Assembly: GCF_011038795.1 (NCBI RefSeq)
Contig: NZ_JAAKDU010000002.1
Span: 186,001-250,000, forward strand
Length of the DNA: 64,000 nt
Direction: 5' to 3'
DNA from: Streptococcus tangpeifui
Lineage (GTDB): Bacteria; Bacillota; Bacilli; Lactobacillales; Streptococcaceae
Shown here one piece after another: positions 25,672-33,486 of the stretch; the stretch's first letter is position 1; each line of letters starts with the position of its first letter. Made by a program: the position numbers and the translations under genes. The notes under the pieces are model-generated. The model was not told where the DNA came from. It searched no databases and saw only the letters and a list, made by a program, of their open reading frames with translations.

Positions 25672-25943
25672 AGTGTAGATTTTTAAGCGAGTGGGGGTTA
25701 TCAGTATAGCAAAACTGCTGAAAAACCTTACCTCTGCGCAGTTGATTGTGAAATTTTCAAACAGCTCCTCAAACTGTTTATTTAGTAAAGCATTCAACAA
25801 TTACTTTCGTTGGCCTGAGATAGGCTAAATACTAAATCATTGAGCTTATCGTCACTAGTCAACTACAAAGTTAAACTACCAAAGTTAAAAATTATTACAG
25901 CTGGTGACTTTTGCGCCAGCCTTTCCAGATAGATGGAGGAAAT
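25672..25943. other. Spacer before sufB with partial repeat block
   Basis: Contains another fragment of the repeat (CTCTGCGCAGTTGATTGTG then AAACAGCTC/AACTGTTT near 25733-25779). The hairpin GCTGG/CCAGC (about 25900-25920) lies just before the sufB ribosome site. No gene and no obvious consensus promoter are seen. Confidence 0.45.
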
Positions 25944-27329
25944 ATGGCTAAGAATAGAGATTACGCTTTTGGTTTCCACGATGATGTCAGCGCCCTAGTT
26001 TCAACAGGTAAGGGCTTGACTGAGGAAGTCGTTCGAGAAATTTCTCGAGTTAAAAATGAACCAGATTGGATGTTAGACTATCGGCTCAAGTCCTTGGAGC
26101 TCTTTCATAAGCTTCCTATGCCTGAGTGGGGTCCTGACCTATCAGGTATCAATTTTGATGATATTATCTACTATCAAAAGCTATCCAAGGATCGTTCCCG
26201 TTCTTGGGAAGAGGTGCCTGATAAAATTAAGGAAACCTTTGACCGTTTGGGAATTCCTGAGGCCGAAAAGCAGTATCTGTCAGGTGCTGCTGCCCAATAT
26301 GAATCTGAAGTGGTTTACCACAATATGAAGGAAGAGTTTGAAAAGCTGGGTATTGTCTTTACCGATACCGATACGGCTTTGCAGCAGTATCCAGAGCTCT
26401 TCAAAGAATATTTCGGTACAGTCATTTCCAATGCTGAACATAAATTTGCTGCTCTCAATGGGGCAGTTTGGTCAGGTGGCACCTTTATCTATGTTCCAAA
26501 GGGAGTTCAGTGTCCGATGCCGGTGCAGACCTATTTCCGAATTAACAGCGAAAATGCTGGTCAGTTTGAACGTTCCCTCATGATTGTTGATGAAGGAGCT
26601 TCTATCCAATATATCGAAGGCTGTACAGCACCATCATATACGACTAACAGCTTGCATGCTGCCAGTGTGGAAATTGTGGTTAAGCGCGATGCTTCCTTCC
26701 GCTATACGACTATGCAGAACTGGTCGGATAATGTTTATAATCTAGTAACCGAGCGGGGAATCGTTGAAGAAAACGGTACGCTGGAGTGGATTGATGGAAA
26801 CCTTGGTAGTAAGGTTAATATGAAATATCCTTGTTCCCTTCTCAATGGCCCTCATGCCCGTTGTTCGGTTCTGTCCATGGCCTTTGCCAACTATGGGCAG
26901 CACCTAGATGCTGGTTGCAAGGTTTACCACAACGCTCCGAACACTTCCAGTACCCTGATTTCTAAATCAGTTGCCAAGGATGGCGGTCGGACTGACTATC
27001 GCGGAACGGTTCGTTTTGCAACAAATAGTAAGGGTTCTAAGTCCCATATCGAGTGTGACACCATTCTCATGGATGAGGAATCAAGCTCGGACACCATTCC
27101 TTTCAATGAAATTCATAACTCAGATGTGGCTTTGGAACACGAAGCTAAGGTCTCCAAAGTTTCTGAGGAACAGCTCTATTATCTGATGAGCCGAGGTATT
27201 AGTGAGGAAGATGCCACAGCCATGATCATCAATGGCTTTATGGATCCAATCACCAAGGAACTGCCGATGGAATACGCTGTTGAACTCAATACCCTTATCA
27301 ATATGAGTATGGAAGGATCGGTTGGTTAA
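25944..27329 (+). CDS. sufB: Fe-S cluster assembly scaffold SufB
   Basis: 461 residues. Conserved SufB blocks: YAFGFHDD near the start, SAQYESEV-type [42 protein letters not shown] and the C-terminal [34 protein letters not shown]. With SufC and SufD it builds iron-sulfur clusters. The ATG at 25944 follows GGAGG. In most streptococci sufB ends the sufCDSUB operon; here flavodoxin and repeats precede it and no other suf gene lies near. Confidence 0.95.
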   Translation: MAKNRDYAFGFHDDVSALVSTGKGLTEEVVREISRVKNEPDWMLDYRLKSLELFHKLPMPEWGPDLSGINFDDIIYYQKLSKDRSRSWEEVPDKIKETFDRLGIPEAEKQYLSGAAAQYESEVVYHNMKEEFEKLGIVFTDTDTALQQYPELFKEYFGTVISNAEHKFAALNGAVWSGGTFIYVPKGVQCPMPVQTYFRINSENAGQFERSLMIVDEGASIQYIEGCTAPSYTTNSLHAASVEIVVKRDASFRYTTMQNWSDNVYNLVTERGIVEENGTLEWIDGNLGSKVNMKYPCSLLNGPHARCSVLSMAFANYGQHLDAGCKVYHNAPNTSSTLISKSVAKDGGRTDYRGTVRFATNSKGSKSHIECDTILMDEESSSDTIPFNEIHNSDVALEHEAKVSKVSEEQLYYLMSRGISEEDATAMIINGFMDPITKELPMEYAVELNTLINMSMEGSVG

Positions 27330-27357
27330 AAGATCAAGGAGCCGGGGTAGAACCAAA

Positions 27358-27615
27358 GCATTTTAATCCCACCTCTATACAATTGATCTTGGTTTTCTCA
27401 AACAGTCTCCCAGACTGTTTAAGGAAGCGTCTGAAAATGGGAATACGTCCCAAGACGGACTACAATAAGCAGTGGTTCATTTGTAATAAAGCTCCTAATG
27501 AACGGTGTAAAAATAAGATTTCTTGGCCTAGCCCACACGTCTTACTCCCAACCACTGCGTCAATCTGGTAAATCTAGAATAATGCTAACGAGTCTGAGAC
27601 AAAAGTTCTCAGACT
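27358..27615 (+). repeat. Dispersed composite repeat, copy D, forward half
   Basis: Matches the 3' two-thirds of copy B: CCCACCTCTATACAATTGAT, palindrome-type AAACAGTCTCCCAGACTGTTT-like block, GCAGTGGTT (27469-27477) paired with AACCACTGC (27550-27558), and the final GAGTCTGAGA...TCTCAGACT hairpin. It follows sufB directly, with only 28 bases between. Confidence 0.75.
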
Positions 27616-27707
27616 TGTTTATTTGGTCAATTTTATTTGCTCTAGGCGCAGTGATTGGTTGGATATCCTTATTCCTTGCTATACAAGTGATAGCGGCTAC
27701 CCTAACC

Positions 27708-27820
27708 AACTGTGCGGAGGTGGGATAGAAAGCCTGCCACCTAAAAACAAAAAAGTGGCAAAGACCTGAGCTTTAAATAGGAGAGCGAGGACAATCAAAT
27801 TCTTCGAATGATTGATTTCT
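27708..27820 (-). repeat. Dispersed composite repeat, copy D, inverted half
   Basis: Reverse complement of the 5' third of the repeat: read on the minus strand it gives TTTGATTGTCCTCGCTCTCC, then the CTCAGGTCTTTGCCAC block, the GTTTTTAGGTGGCAG block and CCACCTCCGCACAGTTG. Copy D is therefore rearranged: one half has flipped relative to copies B and C. Confidence 0.7.
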
Positions 27821-27931
27821 TATACGTAATCTTCAGAGATTGCAATGCTTTGTGGGTGAGGGCCAAGCTATCATGGCTGTTTGTCCCACTCTCTTCTTTG
27901 TAATAGCTTAACAGCGTCGGGGATTATTAGC

Positions 27932-27960
27932 TTGAATTTCGGCTACCAATCCCCTATAAT
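27932..27960 (+). promoter_or_regulatory. Consensus promoter with start codon at the predicted +1
   Basis: TTGAAT (27932-27937), 17-base spacer, TATAAT (27955-27960). The downstream ATG at 27967 starts 7 bases after the box, where transcription is expected to begin, so the mRNA would be leaderless. Confidence 0.7.
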
Positions 27961-27966
27961 AAGCCT

Positions 27967-28653
27967 ATGTCATTTAAGAAAATAAATCTAAAAGGGCAAA
28001 GTTTACGGCGCATCATTGCCCTTTCGGGTCTAGTTGTCGGACTGTTTTATCTGTCTTTCGTCCTTTTCCGTTATCGAGATAATCTCAACAGTTTCTTTAA
28101 TCTTGAGCAGCAGGTGCTCTCTCTTGGGCGTCAATTCTCGTCAGCTAATGCGGTTAATTTTTGTGTTTTGATTCTGCTGACAGCACTGGGGTCGGCTGTT
28201 CCCTTCCTGTCCAATGCTGTGCTTGCAGTTTTCAATGGGGTTGTTTTTGGACCGTGGCTGGGGCTACTGATGAATTTGATAGCTAACAGCTTAGGAAATT
28301 TTCTAGCCTTAAAAATTTTATCTAAAATTACTATCATAGAACGAGAGAAAAGCTTTTCTGAAAAGTTAGACTTCTTGAAGAAAATGGCCAATCCTTATCT
28401 GGCTATTAGCCTTGGCTATATGGTGCCTATCTTTCCTACTCTTTTGGTTAATTATTTAGTCATTGAGTTGAACTTTCCTCTGAAAAAATGGTTGCCATGT
28501 GTGTTAGTCGGAATCTTTCCCACTTCCTGTTTATATGCCTTTGGTGGAGACGCCATTCTCAAAGGAAATATCAAGAGACTGATTATTTTGCTTCTTATGG
28601 CTTTAATAGTTTACTTCTTAGTAAAAGCTGTCGTTAGCAAAAAGAGGGTCTAG
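27967..28653 (+). CDS. TVP38/TMEM64 (VTT/DedA-like) membrane protein
   Basis: 228 residues with about five to six hydrophobic segments. The VTT-domain signature is visible: VLAVFNGVVFGPWLGLLMNLI, NSLGNFLALKIL and YMVPIFPTLLVNYLVI. Related DedA/TMEM64 proteins include lipid scramblases and flippases in the membrane; the substrate here is unknown. There is no Shine-Dalgarno before the ATG (see the promoter entry). The stop codon lies within the downstream terminator stem. Confidence 0.82.
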   Translation: MSFKKINLKGQSLRRIIALSGLVVGLFYLSFVLFRYRDNLNSFFNLEQQVLSLGRQFSSANAVNFCVLILLTALGSAVPFLSNAVLAVFNGVVFGPWLGLLMNLIANSLGNFLALKILSKITIIEREKSFSEKLDFLKKMANPYLAISLGYMVPIFPTLLVNYLVIELNFPLKKWLPCVLVGIFPTSCLYAFGGDAILKGNIKRLIILLLMALIVYFLVKAVVSKKRV

Positions 28654-28679
28654 TTTTACTAGGCTCTTTTTGCTATAAT
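28636..28679 (+). terminator. Terminator merged with the next extended -10 promoter
   Basis: AGCAAAAAGAG/CTCTTTTTGCT (28636-28646 with 28664-28674) surrounds the preceding stop codon. The T tract runs straight into TGC-TATAAT (28671-28679), the extended -10 of the chorismate mutase gene. Thus the 3' arm of the terminator supplies part of the next promoter. Confidence 0.75.
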
Positions 28680-28715
28680 TTAGGTATTTTGAAATGGTAT
28701 TGTAAGGGGGACTGT

Positions 28716-28982
28716 ATGGATTTAGAAGCTATTCGACAAAATATTGACGCGCTTGATAAAAATTTAGTAATCTTAATGGAAAAACGAATGGACTTAGTCA
28801 GCCAAGTTGCAGCCTACAAAAAGGCAACTGGTAAGGCCATCTATGATCAGATACGTGAAGAAGCTGTTCTAAACAAGGTATCCAGCCTAGTCGAAAACAA
28901 AGACTTTGAACCTTTTATCCGATCGACCTTTGCTGATATGATGAAAGAGTCTCGTGCTTATCAAGCACAAAAGCTAAAGTAA
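28716..28982 (+). CDS. Chorismate mutase, AroQ type
   Basis: 88 residues, all-alpha AroQ class. IRQNIDALDKNLVILMEKRM at the N-terminus carries the conserved Arg/Asp/Arg positions, then VAAYKK and YDQIREEAVL. It turns chorismate into prephenate for Phe and Tyr. The ATG at 28716 follows AAGGGGG. It precedes the CLC gene by 42 bases; the same pairing is known in S. mutans, where both are near fluoride-resistance loci. Confidence 0.88.
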   Translation: MDLEAIRQNIDALDKNLVILMEKRMDLVSQVAAYKKATGKAIYDQIREEAVLNKVSSLVENKDFEPFIRSTFADMMKESRAYQAQKLK

Positions 28983-29024
28983 AGATTACAGCGATTTCTG
29001 GGCTTCTTAGTTTGGAGGAAATTT

Positions 29025-30212
29025 ATGCTTAAGTCACTAAAAAATAACACTCTGCTCGCTGTGACAGCTATCATTATCGGTTTGATAATTGGAATCATTG
29101 ATATGATTTTTGGGCGTATCCTAGTCTTTGTCAGTGATTTTCGGGATAACCACCTAGTCTGGACCCTGCCTTTTTTAGCTCTTGCCGGTTTACTTAGTAT
29201 CTGGCTCTACCAGCGATTCGGTGGTGAAGCCGATAAAGGAATGGGCTTGATCTTTGAAGTTGGTCAGGAGGAAAGGGACAGTATTCCTAGAATTCTGATT
29301 CCCTTAATTATGGTAGCAACTTGGCTGACACATCTTTTCGGTGGGAGTGCTGGGCGAGAAGGTGTAGCTGTGCAGATTGGGGCGACGGTTTCGCATTGGT
29401 TTGGTCAACTTATTCCACTGGAAAATAGTTCCCGCATTTTCTTGGTGACAGGAATGGCAGCTGGTTTTGCTGGTCTCTTTCAAATTCCCCTGGCTGCAAC
29501 CTTCTTTGCTCTTGAAGTGTTAGTCGTTGGAGAATTGGCCTTTTCAGCCCTCTTGCCTGCCTTGCTTGCTTCTTTAGTAGCCAGTCAAACTTCTCATGTT
29601 CTGGGCTTGGAAAAATTTGCAGTACCAGTATCTGTCCATCTGGGTTTGAGTCCAGTTATCATTGTAAAATTGCTTCTCTTGGGACTTTGCTTCGGCCTTG
29701 TGGGTAATCTCTTTGCAGCCAGCTTGACCTGGACCAAGAAACAAGCCTCTGCCGCTTTCAAAAATCCCTATTGGCGGATTGCTATTATTAGTCTCTGTCT
29801 GACAGTCCTGCTTTTTATGCTTGGACAAGGACGTTATGCAGGATTGGGAACTAACTTGATTTCAGACAGTCTTCTGGGTGGTGAGATTTATCCTTGGGAT
29901 TGGGCTCTGAAACTGGTTTTGACAGTCCTTACCCTGGCGGCTGGTTTCCAAGGAGGAGAAGTGACACCGCTTTTTGCAGTAGGAGCCAGTCTCGGAGCAG
30001 TTCTAGCAGGCCTTTTTGATCTCCCGGTAGCTCTTGCAGCGGGCCTAGGTTATATCAGTGTCTTTGGTTCAGCAACTAATACCCTCTTAGCTCCAATTTT
30101 ACTGGGTGGTGAGGTATTTGGTTTTGACAATACGCCCTACTTTGTCATTGTGGCAATAGCTGCTTTTCTCTTTAGCCATAAACATACAATTTACACCTTG
30201 CAAAAACGCTAA
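29025..30212 (+). CDS. eriC: CLC-F type fluoride/proton antiporter (EriC family)
   Basis: 395 residues with ten or more membrane helices. GGSAGREGVAVQIG near 105-118 and GGEVTPLFAVGASLG near 308-322 are typical of the fluoride-selective CLC branch, which lacks the canonical GSGIP and GIFxP chloride motifs (here FGGEADKGMGLI in the former position). Such proteins expel fluoride in exchange for protons. GGAGG precedes the ATG. S. mutans carries two adjacent copies next to chorismate mutase; only one is seen here. No fluoride riboswitch is apparent upstream. Confidence 0.85.
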   Translation: MLKSLKNNTLLAVTAIIIGLIIGIIDMIFGRILVFVSDFRDNHLVWTLPFLALAGLLSIWLYQRFGGEADKGMGLIFEVGQEERDSIPRILIPLIMVATWLTHLFGGSAGREGVAVQIGATVSHWFGQLIPLENSSRIFLVTGMAAGFAGLFQIPLAATFFALEVLVVGELAFSALLPALLASLVASQTSHVLGLEKFAVPVSVHLGLSPVIIVKLLLLGLCFGLVGNLFAASLTWTKKQASAAFKNPYWRIAIISLCLTVLLFMLGQGRYAGLGTNLISDSLLGGEIYPWDWALKLVLTVLTLAAGFQGGEVTPLFAVGASLGAVLAGLFDLPVALAAGLGYISVFGSATNTLLAPILLGGEVFGFDNTPYFVIVAIAAFLFSHKHTIYTLQKR

Positions 30213-30226
30213 TCATAGTGTAAAAT
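30198..30226 (+). promoter_or_regulatory. rplS promoter
   Basis: TTGCAA (30198-30203), 17-base spacer, TAAAAT (30221-30226). It overlaps the stop codon of the CLC gene. Confidence 0.75.
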
Positions 30227-30230
30227 ATTC

Positions 30231-30310
30231 TATGTGTGTAATGGACACACGAAAATACGGCTAATCCGCTGGGACAAGCACCTAAGATTAGTAAGATAGG
30301 AGAACAATAA
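30231..30310 (+). ncRNA. Structured rplS leader (candidate L19 autoregulatory leader)
   Basis: Two helices: GTGTGT/ACACAC (30234-30239 with 30245-30250) and CTAATC/GATTAG (30261-30266 with 30286-30291), ahead of the AGGAG ribosome site. An L19 leader family is described in Firmicutes; membership here is inferred from position and shape only. Confidence 0.5.
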
Positions 30311-30658
30311 ATGAATCCATTAATCCAAAGTTTGACTGAAAGTCAACTGCGTACTGACATCCCTAACTTCCGCCCAGGTGACACTGTCCGTGTTCACGCT
30401 AAGGTTGTCGAAGGTAGCCGCGAACGTATCCAGATCTTTGAAGGTGTGGTTATCTCACGCAAAGGTCAAGGTATCTCAGAAATGTATACTGTCCGTAAGA
30501 TTTCAAGCGGTATCGGTGTCGAACGTACATTCCCAGTTCACACGCCACGTGTTGAAAAGATCGAGGTTACTCGTCACGGTAAAGTGCGTCGCGCCAAATT
30601 GTACTACTTGCGTGCTCTTCAAGGTAAGGCAGCGCGTATCAAAGAAGTTCGTAAATAA
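30311..30658 (+). CDS. rplS: 50S ribosomal protein L19
   Basis: 115 residues, full length. [34 protein letters not shown] and [11 protein letters not shown] are the conserved L19 blocks. It lies at the interface of the two ribosomal subunits. AGGAG precedes the ATG, and a strong terminator follows, so it is monocistronic. Confidence 0.98.
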   Translation: MNPLIQSLTESQLRTDIPNFRPGDTVRVHAKVVEGSRERIQIFEGVVISRKGQGISEMYTVRKISSGIGVERTFPVHTPRVEKIEVTRHGKVRRAKLYYLRALQGKAARIKEVRK

Positions 30659-30682
30659 GAAACAGTTTACTGAGCTGTTTAG

Positions 30683-30716
30683 GTTGAAGAAAATGGTTAT
30701 TTTCTTCAACTTTTTT
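30683..30716 (+). terminator. Terminator of rplS
   Basis: Perfect 12-bp stem GTTGAAGAAAAT/ATTTTCTTCAAC (30683-30694 with 30699-30710) and T6. Confidence 0.92.
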
Positions 30717-30727
30717 ATTTGCGAGAT

Positions 30728-30768
30728 AAAAAACTCTTAGAATGCTGAACTATCAACAATTCTAAGAG
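30728..30768 (-). terminator. Terminator of the merR-like gene
   Basis: CTCTTAGAAT/ATTCTAAGAG (30734-30743 with 30759-30768); on the minus strand TTTTTT follows. A further hairpin with plus-strand T run, AACAGTCT/AGACTGTT near 30822-30840, lies nearer the gene. Confidence 0.8.
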
Positions 30769-30846
30769 TAGTAGATATTATTTATCATTTCAGAGTATTT
30801 AAGATAAGATTTGTCTATGTTTTGAACAGTCTGTTAGACTGTTTTT

Positions 30847-31197
30847 TTATTTTTCTTCAGAATTTGATGGCTTATCTTCTAAATGATTAGATAAGCTTTG
30901 GAACATATCATTCAGAGTTAACAGACGTTTTTCAACTTTTTTTACAGAGGCTTCTAAAGTAAATCCCTCTTCTAACATTTCTTGAATTAAGAGTATTTTT
31001 TTGATGTTCATATAATCATATCGTCTAGTTGTCCCTTCCTTACCATTCTGAGATTGGATAATCCCTTTTTCCTCCCAATAACGGATTTTTCGAATAGGAA
31101 TACCAGTGATTCGAGAAACTTCGCCGATACCAACAACTAATTTTTTTAAGAGTTCCACATCCAATAATGCTGAGTAATCTTCGTTTCTTTTCTCCAT
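30847..31197 (-). CDS. MerR-family transcriptional regulator
   Basis: 116 residues. The winged helix GIGEVSRITGIPIRKIRYWEEKGII begins near 23 and is split here by no gaps; RRYDYMNIKKILLIQEML follows, then a coiled dimerisation helix. No cysteine-rich effector site is seen, so it may answer to a drug or an organic ligand. It is divergent from the MFS gene, which it probably regulates through the palindrome at 31299-31313. Confidence 0.85.
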   Translation of the reverse strand: MEKRNEDYSALLDVELLKKLVVGIGEVSRITGIPIRKIRYWEEKGIIQSQNGKEGTTRRYDYMNIKKILLIQEMLEEGFTLEASVKKVEKRLLTLNDMFQSLSNHLEDKPSNSEEK

Positions 31198-31276
31198 AAA
31201 ACAAGCCCTTTTTAGTCTATATAAGTTTTGATGATAGCTCTATTTTACAATATTGAGAGTTAAAGGACAATTTTTC

Positions 31277-31313
31277 TTGACTATCAAGCAGATTTATTCT
31301 ACAATCATTGTAG
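31277..31313 (+). promoter_or_regulatory. MFS promoter with overlapping palindrome
   Basis: TTGACT (31277-31282), 17-base spacer, TACAAT (31300-31305). A perfect inverted repeat CTACAAT-C-ATTGTAG (31299-31313) covers the -10. It is the best candidate operator for the divergent MerR-like protein, although MerR sites usually sit between -35 and -10. Confidence 0.65.
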
Positions 31314-31356
31314 ATTATATACAAAAGTATTTATTTGTTGCAAAAAGGAGCTTGAC

Positions 31357-32535
31357 ATGAAAGAAAATCGAGTCAACAGAAACGAAGTAATTTTAGCAAC
31401 GTTACTATTTTGGTGTGGTCTTGTAGTTGTCGCCAGTAATTATATAACGATTCCTTTAATGTCTGTTTTTAATCAGCAGTTTCATGCCAGTTCAGAACAA
31501 ACAGCCTTGTTAGGAACAAGCTTTTCCTTTGCTTATGCTTTTGGTTGTCTTTTAGTTGGAGTTTTATCTAATAAATTTGGTAGAAAAAGAATGATGATTG
31601 GAGGCTTGATTTTATTGTCAGTCGTTACTTTTATCATTCCCTTCGGGAACCAGTTGTCTTGGTTAATTTTGGGACGGATGATTCAAGGGATAGCGGCATC
31701 GAGTTTTGCTCCCGTTGCTGTTATCTATATTTCTGAGAAATTTTCAAAAGGCTTTAGGGGGACAGTTGTAGGCCTTGTTAGTGCCAGCTTTTTGATTTCA
31801 GCGATTGTAGGCCAAATTGTCAGTGCTTATATTAGCCAGTTACTGAATTGGCAAGCAGTCTTCTATATATTTGGAATGATTTATTTATTAACAGCTCTTA
31901 TCTTATTTACCTACGCTTCGCCCGTTTCTAAACAAAATCAAGGAATTCATTTTTCTCAACTTTTGCATCAGTATTGGAAGGTATTAAGAAAAAAGGACTT
32001 AGCTAAACTTTATCTGATTGCGCTCACTTTATTGTTTGTCTTTGTAGCTTTTTACACCGTTTTAGAAAGCTATTCAGTTCATATACTTCATTTGAGTAAG
32101 ACTGTTGTTTTCAGGATAAGGGCTTTAGGGATTGTCGGTATGATGCTTGCTCCTTTGGCGGATAAATTGGCCAAAATGTTTGATATAAAACGAGTACTCA
32201 TCTTGTCTTTGCTGTCTTCGCTTCTATCTCTTTCTATTGTTGCTTTTTATCCCTATCTCAATGTGTTGATTGTAATGAGCCTTTTATTTGTAGCCGGAAT
32301 TTCAATCATTGTTCCCGTCTTAATTATTTTAGTGGGAAAATTTGGGCAGGAACAAGCTGGAATCGCTGTTTCTTTTTATACCTTCACTTTGTTTTTAGGT
32401 GCCAGTTTGGGACCGCTTGCAGGAGTTCAGTTATTGACCTTGTTAGGGGAAAAAATAACCCTTTTGACCTTAGCACTGATATTGTTATTCAGTATGCTGA
32501 TAGCATTTACTTTGGGAATTAAAGGAGAACAATAA
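31357..32535 (+). CDS. Major facilitator superfamily transporter
   Basis: 392 residues, twelve predicted membrane helices. Motif A is GVLSNKFGRKRMM between helices 2 and 3; GRMIQGIAASSFAPVAVIYISE follows in helix 4. It resembles drug:proton antiporters of the DHA1 (YdhP/AraJ-type) group. AAAAGGAG precedes the ATG. The next gene starts 2 bases later, so they are cotranscribed, and a MerR-like gene is divergent. Substrate unknown. Confidence 0.85.
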   Translation: MKENRVNRNEVILATLLFWCGLVVVASNYITIPLMSVFNQQFHASSEQTALLGTSFSFAYAFGCLLVGVLSNKFGRKRMMIGGLILLSVVTFIIPFGNQLSWLILGRMIQGIAASSFAPVAVIYISEKFSKGFRGTVVGLVSASFLISAIVGQIVSAYISQLLNWQAVFYIFGMIYLLTALILFTYASPVSKQNQGIHFSQLLHQYWKVLRKKDLAKLYLIALTLLFVFVAFYTVLESYSVHILHLSKTVVFRIRALGIVGMMLAPLADKLAKMFDIKRVLILSLLSSLLSLSIVAFYPYLNVLIVMSLLFVAGISIIVPVLIILVGKFGQEQAGIAVSFYTFTLFLGASLGPLAGVQLLTLLGEKITLLTLALILLFSMLIAFTLGIKGEQ

Positions 32536-32536
32536 T

Positions 32537-33196
32537 ATGCAGAAGGTATTAGTATTAGGCGCAACCGGCAGAACGGGAAGTTTGGCCATAGAAGAATTGT
32601 CTAAATATAAGTCTATCCAGCTCATTGCTGGCCTAAGAAAAGTAGAAGACAAGGAGCGGCTACCTAGGTTAAAGGCAGCGTTAGAGACAGCAGTGATTGA
32701 TATTGATGATGTCTGCAGTCTGCGCAAAGCTTTGATTGACAGCGACATTGTTATTCAAGCTATTCGCCTACGAGAAGATATATCAGAAGATGCTTTAATT
32801 CAGCTGGATCAGCGGATTCAGCAAGCTCTTAATCCCTCAAAGAAAACTCATCTGGTTACGGTTGGAGGTGCTGGATCCCTAAAATTAGCCAATAGTCGGC
32901 GCTTTTGGGAAGATGAACATTTTCCAAGACAAACTCTGCCTAGAGGCATTGCTCATGCTAAACTGAGAGACTATTTGGAAGAGTCCTCTTTTGATCATAC
33001 TTGGACCTATTTGATTCCTCCGCCAGTTTACATGGCTCAAGGAGTAAGAAGCGGTCGTTATGATCTCTATCCTTCGGCACAAAGAGAAGATTTTTTTCTC
33101 AATAAATCTATTTCTTATGCAGATTTTGCCTTGGCGATAGCAGATGCTGTAATGGAAGAGTGGCAGGGCGTTTACTTGATTTCAGGAAAGGAATAG
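32537..33196 (+). CDS. NAD(P)-binding NmrA/SDR-like protein
   Basis: 219 residues. The Rossmann nucleotide motif GATGRTGSLA is at 8-17; HLVTVGGAGSL and a C-terminal ISYADFALAIADAVM segment match atypical SDRs of the YwnB/NmrA type. There is no YxxxK catalytic pair in the usual spot, so it may be a redox sensor or reductase. It is the second gene after the MFS transporter; GGAGAA precedes it. Confidence 0.8.
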   Translation: MQKVLVLGATGRTGSLAIEELSKYKSIQLIAGLRKVEDKERLPRLKAALETAVIDIDDVCSLRKALIDSDIVIQAIRLREDISEDALIQLDQRIQQALNPSKKTHLVTVGGAGSLKLANSRRFWEDEHFPRQTLPRGIAHAKLRDYLEESSFDHTWTYLIPPPVYMAQGVRSGRYDLYPSAQREDFFLNKSISYADFALAIADAVMEEWQGVYLISGKE

Positions 33197-33281
33197 CCTT
33201 GCCTTACGTTTTAATTGCTTGAATCAGCTTCTTAGGGTTGCATTCGTTTTTAGTCTAAGGTACAATAGAGGAAGTTTATAT

Positions 33282-33353
33282 GTCTCCTTAGTTAAATGGA
33301 TATAACAACTCCCTCCTAAGGAGTAGTTGCTGGTTCGATTCCGGCAGGGGATA
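33282..33353 (+). tRNA. tRNA-Arg (anticodon CCT)
   Basis: 72 bases, folds fully: acceptor GTCTCCT/AGGGGAT (with G-T pairs), D-arm GTTA/TAAC, anticodon arm ACTCC/GGAGT with loop CTCCTAA and anticodon CCT at 33315-33317, T-arm GCTGG/CCGGC with TTCGATT. It reads AGG arginine codons. CCA is not encoded. Confidence 0.93.
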
Positions 33354-33360
33354 TTGGCAG

Positions 33361-33392
33361 AAGGTCTCGGTTGCACCGAGGCCTTATTTTTT
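33361..33392 (+). terminator. Terminator of tRNA-Arg
   Basis: AAGGTCTCGGT/ACCGAGGCCTT (33361-33371 with 33375-33385, one G-T pair) followed by a T-rich tract. Confidence 0.85.
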
Positions 33393-33419
33393 CTCTAGCT
33401 TGACCTCCTTTATTCCTAG

Positions 33420-33467
33420 TGCTACAATATCTTGTATATAAGTAAACAATCGAACACAAGATATTGT
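33420..33467 (+). promoter_or_regulatory. nrdI promoter with paired NrdR-like boxes
   Basis: TGC-TACAAT extended -10 (33420-33428). ACAATATCTTGT (33424-33435) overlaps it, and ACAAGATATTGT (33456-33467), its exact inverse, lies just before the ribosome site. Their centres are 32 bases apart, three helical turns, as is known for paired NrdR boxes at ribonucleotide reductase genes. Confidence 0.75.
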
Positions 33468-33486
33468 AATAGAAGGAGTTTTTTTC

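Noticed and set aside
25483..25686. 67-codon ORF in repeat copy B
   Set aside because: Frame not conserved in copies A, C and D; the sequence is explained by hairpins.
27383..27728. Two short plus-strand ORFs after sufB
   Set aside because: They cover repeat copy D and its inverted half; no protein-like composition or start signals.
28983..29024. Fluoride riboswitch before the CLC gene
   Set aside because: The 42-base gap after the chorismate mutase gene is too short and lacks the riboswitch core; the leader before chorismate mutase also shows none.
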